Of a stretch of 36,742 bases of DNA, positions 24,046-31,709 are shown piece by piece. Every line of letters begins with the position of its first letter. Positions within the stretch are counted from its first letter, which is position 1. The notes beneath the pieces are model-generated. The model searched no databases. It saw only the letters and a program-made list of their open reading frames with translations, and was not told the DNA's origin. Source of the DNA: Chloroflexota bacterium (GTDB lineage Bacteria > Chloroflexota > Dehalococcoidia > UBA2979); contig VXTU01000152.1 in assembly GCA_009837285.1 (NCBI GenBank), positions 1-36,742 on the forward strand, in the 5' to 3' direction. The translations under genes and the position numbers were made by a program.

Positions 24046-24309
24046 GTGGAAGTGCTCGTGATCGCGCTCGGCCTCTCCACGCTGATGGCGATCGGCGGGG
24101 CGATGCTCAGCGAGGGCGCCCGGCACCGGGCGGTGGCGGCTCTCGCTGGAGCCGCGTTCGGGGTGTTCGGCGTCGCCGGCCTGCTCGGCGCGCTGCTGCT
24201 CGTCGTGGTGCCGGCGTACCGGCGCGCGCTGGCGCGTCGCGGCGGGCGGCGATCCGTGGCGCGCCGACGTGCCCGTGCGCGGCCCACGCGCGACGCGCGT
24301 CGAGCGTGA
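24046..24309 (+). CDS. Small two-helix membrane protein, hypothetical
   Basis: An 87-residue protein with two hydrophobic segments: about 3-22 (VLVIALGLSTLMAIGGAML) and about 30-54 (AVAALAGAAFGVFGVAGLLG onward). An Arg-rich tail follows (RRALARRGGRRSVARRRARARP), which would stay cytosolic by the positive-inside rule. No family is recognised. The GTG at 24046 has GGGGAT 6 nt upstream; the open frame extends further 5' but without a start that fits. The hydrophobic pattern and the promoter-like sequence support coding, but the Arg-rich tail is also what random GC-rich frames give, so confidence is moderate. Confidence 0.5.
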   Translation: MEVLVIALGLSTLMAIGGAMLSEGARHRAVAALAGAAFGVFGVAGLLGALLLVVVPAYRRALARRGGRRSVARRRARARPTRDARRA

Positions 24310-24354
24310 CCCCGCCCCGTAGCAGCGCACCGCCCCGCCAGCCCGCGCACGCGG

Positions 24355-24360
24355 TAGCAT
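24355..24360 (+). promoter_or_regulatory. Candidate -10 box (TAGCAT) of the ECH-ECH-oxidoreductase operon
   Basis: TAGCAT lies 46 nt before the ATG at 24407, right after the small membrane protein gene. The same distance is seen for other TAnnnT boxes in this window. No -35 is evident. Confidence 0.4.
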
Positions 24361-24406
24361 GCGCACGCGCAAACACGGCCGACGAGCATCGGCCCGAGGA
24401 GGAACC

Positions 24407-25213
24407 ATGACCACGACTGCGACGAAATACGACGCGATTTCCGTCGAGCACCGCGACCAGGTCGCGATCGTCAAGCTCAACCGGCCGGAGAAGCTCAACG
24501 CCTGGGCGCCGGCCATGCAGACCGAGATCAACGGCTTTGTCGACGCGCTCAACGAAGGCGAGTACGACGTCCGAGCGATCGTCCTCAGTGGCGAGGGGCG
24601 CGCGTTCTGCGCCGGCGGCGACGTGACCACCTTCCCGGGCGCGGACCTCGACGCAAAGCGGCCGCCGTGGCGGCGCGCGCACGGCGAGAACTACGCCATC
24701 CGCCACCTCCGCGACTGCGATGTCCCGATCATCAGCGCGATCAACGGCTTCTGCGTCGGCATGGGCTTCGGCCTCGCCCTCGCCACGGACCTGCGCATCG
24801 CGGCGGACGACGCGATCTTCCAGGTCGCGCAGACGAAGCGCGGCATCATCGCCGACTTCGGCCTCGGCTATCTCTTGCCGAAGGTCGTGGGCTCGCAGCG
24901 CGGCCTCGAGCTGATGTTCACGGGCCGCCGCATCAACGCCCAGGAGGCGCTCGACCTCGGCCTCGTGCTCGATGTCGTGCCGCGGGATGAGCTGATGGAC
25001 CGAGCGATCGAGTTGGCGACCCAGATCGCTAGCGGCCCGCCGCTGAGCATGGCCGCGATCAAGCGCATGGTGTACATGCTCGAGGAGAACGACCTCGCGC
25101 GCGTGCAGGACCTCACCAGCCCGTTCGTCAACATCATGTTCACGAGCGAGGACGGCATCGAGGGCGTCAACTCCTTCCTGGAGCGCCGCGACCCGGTGTT
25201 CGTCGGCCGCTAG
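24407..25213 (+). CDS. Enoyl-CoA hydratase/isomerase family protein, operon gene 1
   Basis: A 268-residue crotonase-fold protein. LNRPEKLNAW (24-33), GEGRAFCAGGDV (62-73) and AINGFCVGMGFG (111-122) form the CoA and oxyanion segments. Gln142 replaces the first hydratase Glu. Asp150 in IIADFGLGYLL sits at the PaaG Asp position and Glu168 (LELMFTGRRI) is kept, so isomerase-type chemistry is plausible. It is clearly the sister of the 11251 protein (shared PPWRR/DPWRR loop, AQ-x-KRGI, NAQEALDLGLVL). GAGGAGGAA precedes the ATG at 24407; an ATG at 24359 overlaps the -10 box and is rejected. It ends in FVGR then TAG and is followed 44 nt later by a second, distant crotonase. Confidence 0.9.
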   Translation: MTTTATKYDAISVEHRDQVAIVKLNRPEKLNAWAPAMQTEINGFVDALNEGEYDVRAIVLSGEGRAFCAGGDVTTFPGADLDAKRPPWRRAHGENYAIRHLRDCDVPIISAINGFCVGMGFGLALATDLRIAADDAIFQVAQTKRGIIADFGLGYLLPKVVGSQRGLELMFTGRRINAQEALDLGLVLDVVPRDELMDRAIELATQIASGPPLSMAAIKRMVYMLEENDLARVQDLTSPFVNIMFTSEDGIEGVNSFLERRDPVFVGR

Positions 25214-25257
25214 CACACACCAAAAGCGGCAGGCAGCCGCACGAGAGGAGCACCCCC

Positions 25258-26022
25258 ATGTCCGAGCTACGCGTCGAGCACCACGGTCACATCCGGCTCG
25301 TGGTCTTCGACAACCCGCCCGTGAACGCGATGTCACCCGAGTGGGACATCCAGGGCACCTTCGACGCCATCACCGCCGACAAGGACGCACGCGTCGTCGT
25401 CCTCACCGGCCAGGGCGACCGCGTCTTCTGCGCCGGCGCCGACATCAAGGCAGCCGCGCGCGGCGACATGGCCGACCGCCCCGAGCGCAGCGGTTCGCGC
25501 TCGGCGCGCGAGAACTTCTACTCGATCATGGAGTGCGAGGTGCCCGTGATCGGCGCGATCAACGGCCCGGCGCTCGGCGCGGGGCTCGCCATCGCGGCCT
25601 CGTGCGACTACCTGATCGCCTCGGAGCGCGCGGTCTTCGGGCTGCCCGAGATCGACGTCGGGCTGCTCGGCGGGGCGCGCCACGCGATGCGGCTGTTCCC
25701 GCAGCACGTCGTACGGATGATGCACTACACCGCGCGCCGCCTGAACGCCGAGGAGTCGTACCGCCTCGGTGCCGTCGACCGCGTCGTCGCCGTCGAGGAC
25801 CTGCTGGACGTGGCGATGGCCGAGGCCGAGGAGATCGCGTCGAAGATGCCGATCGGGATCCGCCTCGCGAAGGAGAACCTCAACATGATCGAGGACATGG
25901 ACCTTCGCAACGGCTACCGCTTCGAGCAGACGCGGACCGCGATCCTGCGGGACACCGAGGATGCGCAAGAGGCGAAGCTCGCCTTCGCCGAGAAGCGCCA
26001 GCCGAACTTCGTCGGGCGCTAG
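25258..26022 (+). CDS. Enoyl-CoA hydratase/isomerase family protein, operon gene 2
   Basis: A 254-residue crotonase-fold protein. It has DNPPVNAMSPEW (18-29), typical of a different crotonase branch, then DRVFCAGADIKAA and AINGPALGAGLA. Glu131 (LPEIDVGLLGG) matches the first hydratase Glu; the Glu164 position is Met154. One general acid/base residue is therefore missing, and hydratase function is unsure. It ends in FVGR then TAG. The ribosome site is GAGGAG about 8 nt before the ATG at 25258. It lies between a crotonase and a flavin oxidoreductase gene that starts 2 nt after its stop, so all three are likely co-translated steps on one acyl-CoA (inference). Confidence 0.9.
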   Translation: MSELRVEHHGHIRLVVFDNPPVNAMSPEWDIQGTFDAITADKDARVVVLTGQGDRVFCAGADIKAAARGDMADRPERSGSRSARENFYSIMECEVPVIGAINGPALGAGLAIAASCDYLIASERAVFGLPEIDVGLLGGARHAMRLFPQHVVRMMHYTARRLNAEESYRLGAVDRVVAVEDLLDVAMAEAEEIASKMPIGIRLAKENLNMIEDMDLRNGYRFEQTRTAILRDTEDAQEAKLAFAEKRQPNFVGR

Positions 26023-26024
26023 CG

Positions 26025-26969
26025 GTGACGGTTCCCCTCAGCGTCCACATCGTCGCGGCCGACGCGCTGGGACTGATCGAACGCATCGTCGAGGCCGACG
26101 AGCTCGGCCTCGACACCGCGTGGCTGACCGTCGGCGGCGCGGCTCCCGATCCGTTCGCGGTGTTCACGGCAGCTGCCCACCGCGCCGAGCGCATCACGTT
26201 CGGCACCTCGATCGTGCCGACGTACCCGCGCCACCCCATCACCATGGCGCAGGGGGCGATGACGGTGGATCAGGTCGCGCCGGGGCGGCTCAAGCTCGGG
26301 GTGGGGCCGAGCCATCGTCCCGGCATCGAGGGCACGTGGGGCCTGCCGTTCAACAAGCCGCTGAGCCACCTCCGCGAGTACGTCACGATCCTCAACGCGC
26401 TGCTCAACGAGGGCGAGGTGGACTTTGACGGCGAGCAGCTGCACGCTCACATCCGCATCGCCGAGCCGACGCAGGTGAAGGTGATGATCTCGGCGCTGCG
26501 GACCGGTTCGTTCCGCCTCAGCGGCGAGCTGACCGAGGGCGGCATCTCCTGGATGTGCCCGCTGCCCTACATCCGCGACGTGGCCACACCAGCCCAGCAG
26601 GAGGGCGCCGACGCCGCGGGCCGCCCCAAGCCCGCGATGATCGTCCACACGCCCATCGTCGTCAGCGAGGACCGCGAGGCGGTCCGGGCAGCCGCGCGAC
26701 AGCAGTTCGGCTTCTATCAGCGACTGCCGTTCTACTCGCGGATGCTCCAGGCCGCGGGCTTCGAGGAGGCTGCGGGCGGCGAGTTCACCGACCGCATGGC
26801 CGACGGCCTCATCATCTCCGGCTCCGCGAACGAGGTCGGAGACCGTGTGCGGTCGATTGGCGAGTACGGCGTCGACGAGATGCTGGCCGCGATCGTGCAG
26901 CTGCCTGAAGGCGGCAGGGAAGCGCGGCGGCGCACCCTCGAGCTGCTCGGGGAGCTTGCCTCGGAGTAG
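26025..26969 (+). CDS. LLM-class (luciferase-like/F420-type) oxidoreductase, operon gene 3
   Basis: A 314-residue bacterial-luciferase-fold protein. The start VTVPLSVHIVAADALGL has the first beta strand; AAAHRAERITFGTSIVPTYP and MTVDQVAPGRLKLGVGPSH are the classic luciferase-like blocks. The C-terminus GSANEVGDRVRSIGEYGVDEML is the usual cofactor-binding end. Pattern and length resemble the TIM-barrel F420-dependent oxidoreductases more than two-component FMN monooxygenases, but FMN cannot be excluded. The GTG at 26025 lies 2 nt after the upstream stop without a clear ribosome site, so translation is probably coupled. Function in the operon is likely a redox or oxygenation step on a CoA-linked or released intermediate (inference). 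Confidence 0.88.
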   Translation: MTVPLSVHIVAADALGLIERIVEADELGLDTAWLTVGGAAPDPFAVFTAAAHRAERITFGTSIVPTYPRHPITMAQGAMTVDQVAPGRLKLGVGPSHRPGIEGTWGLPFNKPLSHLREYVTILNALLNEGEVDFDGEQLHAHIRIAEPTQVKVMISALRTGSFRLSGELTEGGISWMCPLPYIRDVATPAQQEGADAAGRPKPAMIVHTPIVVSEDREAVRAAARQQFGFYQRLPFYSRMLQAAGFEEAAGGEFTDRMADGLIISGSANEVGDRVRSIGEYGVDEMLAAIVQLPEGGREARRRTLELLGELASE

Positions 26970-27007
26970 TGACGACGCCGGGCACGCCGGTAGGTTGAAA
27001 CCAGACC

Positions 27008-27036
27008 GTGGAGCCGGGTCGTCGACCCGGCTCCAC
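27008..27036. terminator. 14-bp perfect palindrome hairpin after the ECH-ECH-oxidoreductase operon
   Basis: GTGGAGCCGGGTCG (27008-27021) and CGACCCGGCTCCAC (27023-27036) are perfect reverse complements around one central base. It lies 39 nt after the operon's stop and before the methyltransferase gene. As RNA it gives a very stable hairpin; no T-run follows. Being symmetric, it could also be a protein-binding site. Confidence 0.65.
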
Positions 27037-27099
27037 CGGGGTGATGGGGCTGCGACAAGGATACTGCGTTTCGGAACGCGCCCGGTGGCTGGAGCACCG

Positions 27100-27921
27100 A
27101 TGCCCGACGGACCCACGCCCGAGGCCGGTTACACGATGGGGTACAACGAGGAGTTCCGGCAGCTCCTCGACCGTCGGAGTGCCGCGACCCATGCGGCGCA
27201 CCTGCTGCCGCACCTCCAGCCTGGTATGCGCGTGCTCGACCTGGGCTGCGGTCCGGGAACCATCTCGGTCGGGCTTGCGGACGCGGTCTCGCCGGGCGAG
27301 CTGCACGGTATCGACCTCGAGGAGTCGCAGGTCGCAATGGCTCGCGTCGCCGCCGAGGCCGGTGGCCACGGAAACGCAACGTTCCATGCCGGCGACGCCA
27401 CGGACCTGCCGTTCGAGGACGGCGAATTCGACGTGGTCCATTGCCACGCCGTGCTCATGCACATCCCGGATATCGCTGCCGCGCTGGCCGAGGTGGGGCG
27501 CGTGCTCAGGCCCGGGGGCCTCTTCGCCGCCCGCGAGGTGATCGTCGACTCGTGCTTCCTTGAGCCCGTCGAACCCGAGGTAGCGGAGGCGTGGAATATC
27601 TTCGCCAACCTGGTCGAGGCGAACGGGGGCTACCCCCAGATGGGCCGCGAGCTGAGGCGGGTGCTGCTCGATGCGGGCTTCGCCGACGTCCAGCCCAGCG
27701 GATCGTTCGGTATCTTCGGCACGTCCGAGGATGTCGCGTTCTTCCACGGCTTTGTCGTCGACTGGTTCTTCCAGCCGCACATCATCGCCGCGGCAGTCCA
27801 GCTCGGGCTCGCCACCGAGGAACAGTTCGACTTCCTGCGTGCGGGCGTCGACGAATGGGGCGCCGAAGCGGGCGCCGTGGGCGCGCTCGCGTTCGGCGAG
27901 GCCATCGCGATCAGCCCGTAG
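27100..27921 (+). CDS. Class I SAM-dependent methyltransferase
   Basis: A 273-residue protein with a Rossmann methyltransferase core. Motif I is VLDLGCGPGTISV (45-57); the acidic end of strand two is HGIDLEESQ; motif II is AGDATDLPFEDGEFDVVHCH; and post-motif LRPGGLFAAREV follows. The N-terminal YTMGYNEEFRQLLDRRSA segment and a helical C-terminus (about 200-273) with FHGFVVDWFFQPH give the substrate pocket. It belongs to the UbiE/Methyltransf_11-like group; the substrate is unknown. The ATG at 27100 has GGAG 5 nt upstream. It stands alone, separated from the upstream operon by a strong hairpin. Confidence 0.88.
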   Translation: MPDGPTPEAGYTMGYNEEFRQLLDRRSAATHAAHLLPHLQPGMRVLDLGCGPGTISVGLADAVSPGELHGIDLEESQVAMARVAAEAGGHGNATFHAGDATDLPFEDGEFDVVHCHAVLMHIPDIAAALAEVGRVLRPGGLFAAREVIVDSCFLEPVEPEVAEAWNIFANLVEANGGYPQMGRELRRVLLDAGFADVQPSGSFGIFGTSEDVAFFHGFVVDWFFQPHIIAAAVQLGLATEEQFDFLRAGVDEWGAEAGAVGALAFGEAIAISP

Positions 27922-28101
27922 CCCGTAGCCCCTCGAGCGTCAGCAGGCCGCGCGGCGCGGTCCGGGCGCCTCAGACTGGCGGCAAACCGAAACCTCACGT
28001 AAGGTGGAAGCACCACCGAACGTGACGCGCCGCCGCTGCGCCCGGCTCGCCGAGCCGGCCCTCTTCGCCGCTGCGACCACGCGCGTGCCGACTGGAGCTG
28101 C

Positions 28102-29718
28102 ATGACCAACGGAGCCCACGGCTCGAATGGCGCGAACGGCGCCGCCCCGGCCCGGCGTCCGATGTCGATGATGGAAGCGCGCGCCAGCGCGAAGACGCCG
28201 CGCAGCCTCGGCGAGTGGGGACGCACCTTCACCGCGCTCAGCGAGCGCGACTACGCCGTCTATTTCGGCGGCAACCTCGCCTTCTTCATGGCGATGCAGA
28301 TGAACCAGCTCCTGCGCGGCTACCTCGCGTTCGAGCTGACCAACGCCGCCTCCGCGCTCGGCCTCGTCGCGCTCGGCATCGCGCTGCCGATGCTCTTCGT
28401 CTCGCCATTCGGCGGCGTCATCGCCGACCGCTACAACAAGCGCACTCTGCTGCTCTTCACGCAGTCGATCGTCGCGGTGGCGAACATGGTGTTGGCGGTG
28501 CTCATCTTCGCCGACCTGATCGAATTCTGGCACCTGCTCGTCGGCTCGGTGTTCCTCGGCCTCACGATCTCGCTCGCGATGCCGGCGAGGAACGCGCTGG
28601 TCCCGCAGCTCATCCCGCAGCACAAGATGATGAACGCCGTCTCGCTCCAGATGGGCGGCATGAACTTCACGCGCATCATCGGTCCCGCCATCGCCGGGGT
28701 GCTGCTCGTCCCGCTCGGCATCGGACCCGTGTGGACGTTCTCCGTGCTGCTCTACTGCGTCGCGATCGCCACGACGCTGCTGCTGCCGCGCCACGGCATG
28801 GTGTCGAAGGCCGACAACGCGGGCTTCATGAAGGAGATGGCCGAGGGCTTCCGCTACTCGATGACCAACCCGCTGATCCGGCTCCTCATCCTCACGGGCC
28901 TGGTCATGCCGCTCTTCGCGTTCCCCGTGCAGCTCGTGCTGCCGGTGTTCGCCGAAGAGGTCTTCGAGATGGGGCCGACGGCGCTCGGCATCCTCATGGC
29001 CTCGGCCGGCGTGGGAGGGCTCATCGGCGCGCTGATCTCGACGAGCATGGACACGATGCCGCTCAAGGGCCGCATCATGCTGGCAGGCGCGGTCATCCAG
29101 GGCGCGTTCTTTATCGCGTTCGCGCTCACGCCGGTCTTTGCCGTCGCCACCGTCTTCTTCGCGCTCGGCAACGTCGGCGGCATGCTGTTCATGACCACCA
29201 ACAACTCGGTCATCCAGGCGCGCGTGCCCGAGCGCTACCGCGGCCGCGTGCTGTCGATGCTGATGATGTCGTTCGGGATGATGCCACTCGGCGTCCTGCC
29301 GATGACGATCCTTGCCGACATCATCGGCGCGCCGGCCTCCGTGGCGGGCGCGTCGGCGCTGATGATCCTGACGCTGCTCGGGTTCTTCATCTTCAGCAAG
29401 CAGATCCGCCGGCTCCGTGTCACCCCCGGCCGCGAGGCCAAGCTGTCACCCGCTCAGGCCGCGACGGCCGTAGCCGAGGGCCGCATGACGCGCGAGGAGG
29501 CGGACCAGCTGATGCGCGGCGAGGGCGACGAGGACATCGAGGCTGTTCCAATACCAGCACCCGCGCTCGCGACGGCTTCGAACGGTGTCGCCGCGAACGG
29601 CGGAGTGGCCGCGCCGGGCTCGAACGGAGCGTCGCTCACGCACGGTGGCATGGTCGCCATGGTCTCGCTCGATCCCGACGGGGCTCGGCTCGAGGAGCCT
29701 GCGCAGCCCGTCCGATAA
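28102..29718 (+). CDS. MFS_3 (EntS-like) exporter with long C-terminal tail
   Basis: A 538-residue carrier, distinct from the four YGW carriers. ALSERDYAVYFGGNLAFFMAMQM begins the first helix; GGVIADRYNKR is the loop 2-3 motif of the enterobactin exporter-like branch. About 11-12 membrane segments span residues 50-435. The cytosolic tail (about 440-538) contains a short predicted helical hairpin, KLSPAQAATAVAEG/MTREEADQLM, followed by Ala/Gly/Asn/Pro-rich disordered sequence with repeated GSNGA-type pieces. These pieces echo the N-terminal GAHGSNGANGAAP. Export of a drug, siderophore or metabolite is likely. The ATG at 28102 has GGAG only 4 nt upstream. It is not obviously in an operon; the toxin-antitoxin pair follows with its own promoter. 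Confidence 0.9.
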   Translation: MTNGAHGSNGANGAAPARRPMSMMEARASAKTPRSLGEWGRTFTALSERDYAVYFGGNLAFFMAMQMNQLLRGYLAFELTNAASALGLVALGIALPMLFVSPFGGVIADRYNKRTLLLFTQSIVAVANMVLAVLIFADLIEFWHLLVGSVFLGLTISLAMPARNALVPQLIPQHKMMNAVSLQMGGMNFTRIIGPAIAGVLLVPLGIGPVWTFSVLLYCVAIATTLLLPRHGMVSKADNAGFMKEMAEGFRYSMTNPLIRLLILTGLVMPLFAFPVQLVLPVFAEEVFEMGPTALGILMASAGVGGLIGALISTSMDTMPLKGRIMLAGAVIQGAFFIAFALTPVFAVATVFFALGNVGGMLFMTTNNSVIQARVPERYRGRVLSMLMMSFGMMPLGVLPMTILADIIGAPASVAGASALMILTLLGFFIFSKQIRRLRVTPGREAKLSPAQAATAVAEGRMTREEADQLMRGEGDEDIEAVPIPAPALATASNGVAANGGVAAPGSNGASLTHGGMVAMVSLDPDGARLEEPAQPVR

Positions 29719-29746
29719 CAGCACCGTCTCGACGAGCTCCGCCGAG

Positions 29747-29770
29747 CAGACTAGACTGATGACTAGTCTG
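29747..29770. promoter_or_regulatory. Palindromic operator/promoter of the Phd-VapC operon
   Basis: CAGACTAG (29747-29754) and CTAGTCTG (29763-29770) form a perfect 8-bp inverted repeat with an 8-nt spacer, 13 nt before the antitoxin start. TAGACT and TAGTCT inside it are both possible -10 boxes. Type II antitoxins usually bind such repeats with their toxin to repress the operon. Binding here is inferred from position. Confidence 0.7.
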
Positions 29771-29783
29771 TTGGAGGACAAGC

Positions 29784-30050
29784 ATGCCGACAAACGGGAC
29801 CTGGCAGGTGCAGGAAGCGAAGGCTCGTTTCAGTGAGCTGATCGCGACGACGATCACCGAGGGGCCGCAAATCGTGACACGCCGCGGCGTCGAGACGGCC
29901 GTCGTGATCCCCATCGAGCACTGGCGACGACTGGAACGCAACGCTCCACTTGACCGGAAGGCCGTGCTCCTTGAGCCGGGGGCTCGCACTGAGCAGTTGA
30001 CCCCACCTCGCGGAAGTCCGCGCATGAGGCCCCTGCCGCGTTTCGACTAG
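29784..30050 (+). CDS. Type II antitoxin, Phd/YefM family
   Basis: An 88-residue protein. The N-terminal TWQVQEAKARFSELIATTI and GPQIVTRRGVETAVVIPIEHW segments are the Phd/YefM dimerisation and DNA-binding fold. The C-terminal Pro/Arg-rich part (about 55-88, with PPRGSPRMRPLPRFD) would be the disordered toxin-neutralising end. It should bind and inhibit the following VapC and repress the operon from the palindrome just upstream. GGAGG lies about 6 nt before the ATG at 29784. The toxin gene begins 6 nt after its stop. Codon use is less GC-biased than in neighbours, as is common for mobile toxin-antitoxin pairs. Confidence 0.92.
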   Translation: MPTNGTWQVQEAKARFSELIATTITEGPQIVTRRGVETAVVIPIEHWRRLERNAPLDRKAVLLEPGARTEQLTPPRGSPRMRPLPRFD

Positions 30051-30053
30051 TCG
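30044..30053. promoter_or_regulatory. Second copy of the GACTAGTC palindrome at the antitoxin-toxin junction
   Basis: CGACTAGTCG is a perfect 10-bp palindrome overlapping the antitoxin stop codon, 3 nt before the toxin GTG. Its core GACTAGTC is identical to 29761-29768 in the upstream operator. It may be an internal operator or a chance result of the stop codon context. Confidence 0.4.
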
Positions 30054-30056
30054 AGC

Positions 30057-30461
30057 GTGTACTTACTCGATACCAACGTCATCTCTGAATTTCGGCGTGC
30101 GCGTCCGCACCCAGCAGTCATGGAGTGGATGCGGCGCGTACCCTCGCAGCAACTGCACCTGTCCGCAGTAACCATCGGCGAGATCCAGGCTGGCATCGAA
30201 ATAACACGCGAGCAGGATCCGGTCAGGGCTGACGAGATCGAAGGCTGGCTTGGCCGGGTCCTGCTTGCCTTTGATGTCATACCCGTAGACGAAGCGGCCT
30301 TCCGGGAGTGGGCGAGGTTGAGGTACCGTCAGTCCGAGGATCTCACATACGACGCGATGATCGCCGCCGTGGCCGTGGTCAACCGGCTGACCGTCGTGAC
30401 CCGGAACGTCCGTGACTTCGAACAACTCGGCGTGCCCGTGATCAATCCCTTCGAGCCGTAG
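30057..30461 (+). CDS. vapC: VapC/FitB-like PIN-domain toxin (ribonuclease)
   Basis: A 134-residue PIN-domain protein. The four acidic active-site residues are present: Asp5 (LLDTNVISE), Glu42 (TIGEIQAG), Asp99 (LTYDAMIAA) and Asp120 (TRNVRDFE). The closing GVPVINPFEP is typical of the FitB-type branch. Such toxins are Mg-dependent RNases that cut tRNA, rRNA or mRNA when the antitoxin is lost. The GTG at 30057 fits the family N-terminus and lies 6 nt after the antitoxin stop; the pair is co-transcribed. It appears intact. Confidence 0.93.
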   Translation: MYLLDTNVISEFRRARPHPAVMEWMRRVPSQQLHLSAVTIGEIQAGIEITREQDPVRADEIEGWLGRVLLAFDVIPVDEAAFREWARLRYRQSEDLTYDAMIAAVAVVNRLTVVTRNVRDFEQLGVPVINPFEP

Positions 30462-30505
30462 CGCCGGCCGTCCACACGCTCACCCCCAGCACCTCTCTGC
30501 TCGCG

Positions 30506-30511
30506 TACCCT
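30506..30511 (+). promoter_or_regulatory. Candidate -10 box (TACCCT) of the SDR gene
   Basis: TACCCT lies 20 nt before the ATG at 30532 and just 5' of the GGGAGG ribosome site, giving a short leader. No -35 is evident. Confidence 0.35.
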
Positions 30512-30531
30512 GCGCGCGGGAGGTGCGAGCC

Positions 30532-31353
30532 ATGGAACTCACGGGCATCGAGGGCAAGGTCGCGGTCGTCACCGGCGCGGGACGCATGCGCAGCATCGGG
30601 CGCGAGATCGCGAAGGCGTTCGGTGCCTCGGGCGCCAACGTCGTCGTCACAGGCACCGGGCGGTCGCCCGACCGCTACCCCGAGGACGAGCAGGCCGCCG
30701 GCTGGCGCGACATCGACTCCGTCGCCGAGGAGATCGAGGCGGCCGGCAGCCGCGCGCTGCCCGTCGTGAGCGACGTGGCGGACGACGAAGCCGTGCAGGC
30801 GCTGCTTGCGCAGGTCCTGGACGAGTTCGGGCGCGTCGACTTCGTCGTGAACAACGCCGCCGCCGCACGCGGCGCGGACCGCGTGCCCGTCGTCGACATG
30901 CCGATCGACTGGTGGGACCTCGTGATCCGCGTGAACGTGCGCGGGACGTTCCTGATGAGCAAGCGCTTCGGCCAGCACCTGATCGACCAGGGCGAGGGCG
31001 GGTCGATCGTCAACATCTCCTCGGTGGCCGGGAAGCTGCTGCCCCCCAATGCGACGGCGTACGCCTCGAGCAAGGCGGCGATCCAGGCGCTGTCGGCGGG
31101 GATGGCGCAGGAGGTCGGCATGTACGGCGTCCGCGTCAACACGATCTGCCCGGGGATGATCGACAACAACCGCCTCGACGACATCCCGCGCGACAGCGAG
31201 CAGTGGGCGCAGATGATCGAGCGTGTCCCACTGCGCCGCCCGAGCATGGGCGAGGACATCCCGAACATGACGCTGTACCTGTGCAGCGACCAGGGTTCGT
31301 GGGTGAGCGGCCAGGCGATCAACGTCGACGGCGGGATGATGGTCCAGCACTAG
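30532..31353 (+). CDS. Short-chain dehydrogenase/reductase (FabG-like)
   Basis: A 273-residue NAD(P)-dependent oxidoreductase of the classical SDR type. The cofactor loop is TGAGRMRSIGREIA (14-27), one of the longer TGxxxGxG variants. NNAA at 107-110, Ser163/164 in VNISSVAG, Tyr177 and Lys181 in YASSK form the catalytic set. The ending SGQAINVDGGMMVQ is the usual C-terminal. A 14-residue insertion rich in charge (RSPDRYPEDEQAAG) follows the second strand. It oxidises an alcohol or reduces a ketone; the substrate is unknown, and 3-hydroxyacyl-CoA would fit the crotonases (inference). GGGAGG lies 8 nt before the ATG at 30532; an in-frame GTG at 30523 overlaps that site. Confidence 0.92.
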   Translation: MELTGIEGKVAVVTGAGRMRSIGREIAKAFGASGANVVVTGTGRSPDRYPEDEQAAGWRDIDSVAEEIEAAGSRALPVVSDVADDEAVQALLAQVLDEFGRVDFVVNNAAAARGADRVPVVDMPIDWWDLVIRVNVRGTFLMSKRFGQHLIDQGEGGSIVNISSVAGKLLPPNATAYASSKAAIQALSAGMAQEVGMYGVRVNTICPGMIDNNRLDDIPRDSEQWAQMIERVPLRRPSMGEDIPNMTLYLCSDQGSWVSGQAINVDGGMMVQH

Positions 31354-31391
31354 GGCATCTGCGATAACGACTAGGACAGCGGGTTGCATCA

Positions 31392-31709
31392 GTGCTGATC
31401 GGAGATTGGCCCCCGGCGCCACCGAGGCGCGACCTGATACGCATTCTGGTCGTGATCTGCGTGGGCATCGTGGGCCACTTCCTCTGGGTGCAGGTCTCCC
31501 CGTGGCCCTGGTACTGGGAAAGTGCGGTCACATCCGTCGTTATGATGCCATTCGCACTCTGGTACCAGCGCCGCTACCGTGACCGCTGGCCGGCCAACGT
31601 TCCGCCGTTCCAGCGGGAGCCGAAATGGCACGAGCGCTGGTTTCCCGTCATCGTCGCCTTCACCGTCGTTGTCATCGCCATCATCTTCGAAATCACTGGG
31701 TGGGACTAA
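31392..31709 (+). CDS. Small membrane protein, hypothetical
   Basis: A 105-residue protein with helices at about 15-33, 42-58 and 85-101. A Trp/Pro/Arg-rich centre (WYQRRYRDRWPANVPPFQREPKWHER, described by position 59-83) lies between the last two. I recognise no family. The GTG at 31392 is the first start in frame and has no clear ribosome site. GC content is a little lower than in neighbours. It lies 38 nt after the SDR gene and could be co-transcribed with it. Confidence 0.6.
   Translation: MLIGDWPPAPPRRDLIRILVVICVGIVGHFLWVQVSPWPWYWESAVTSVVMMPFALWYQRRYRDRWPANVPPFQREPKWHERWFPVIVAFTVVVIAIIFEITGWD

Noticed and set aside
27008-27036. Attachment site or insertion-sequence end
   Set aside because: A single symmetric palindrome with no recombinase, no second copy and no target duplication; a terminator-type hairpin explains it.
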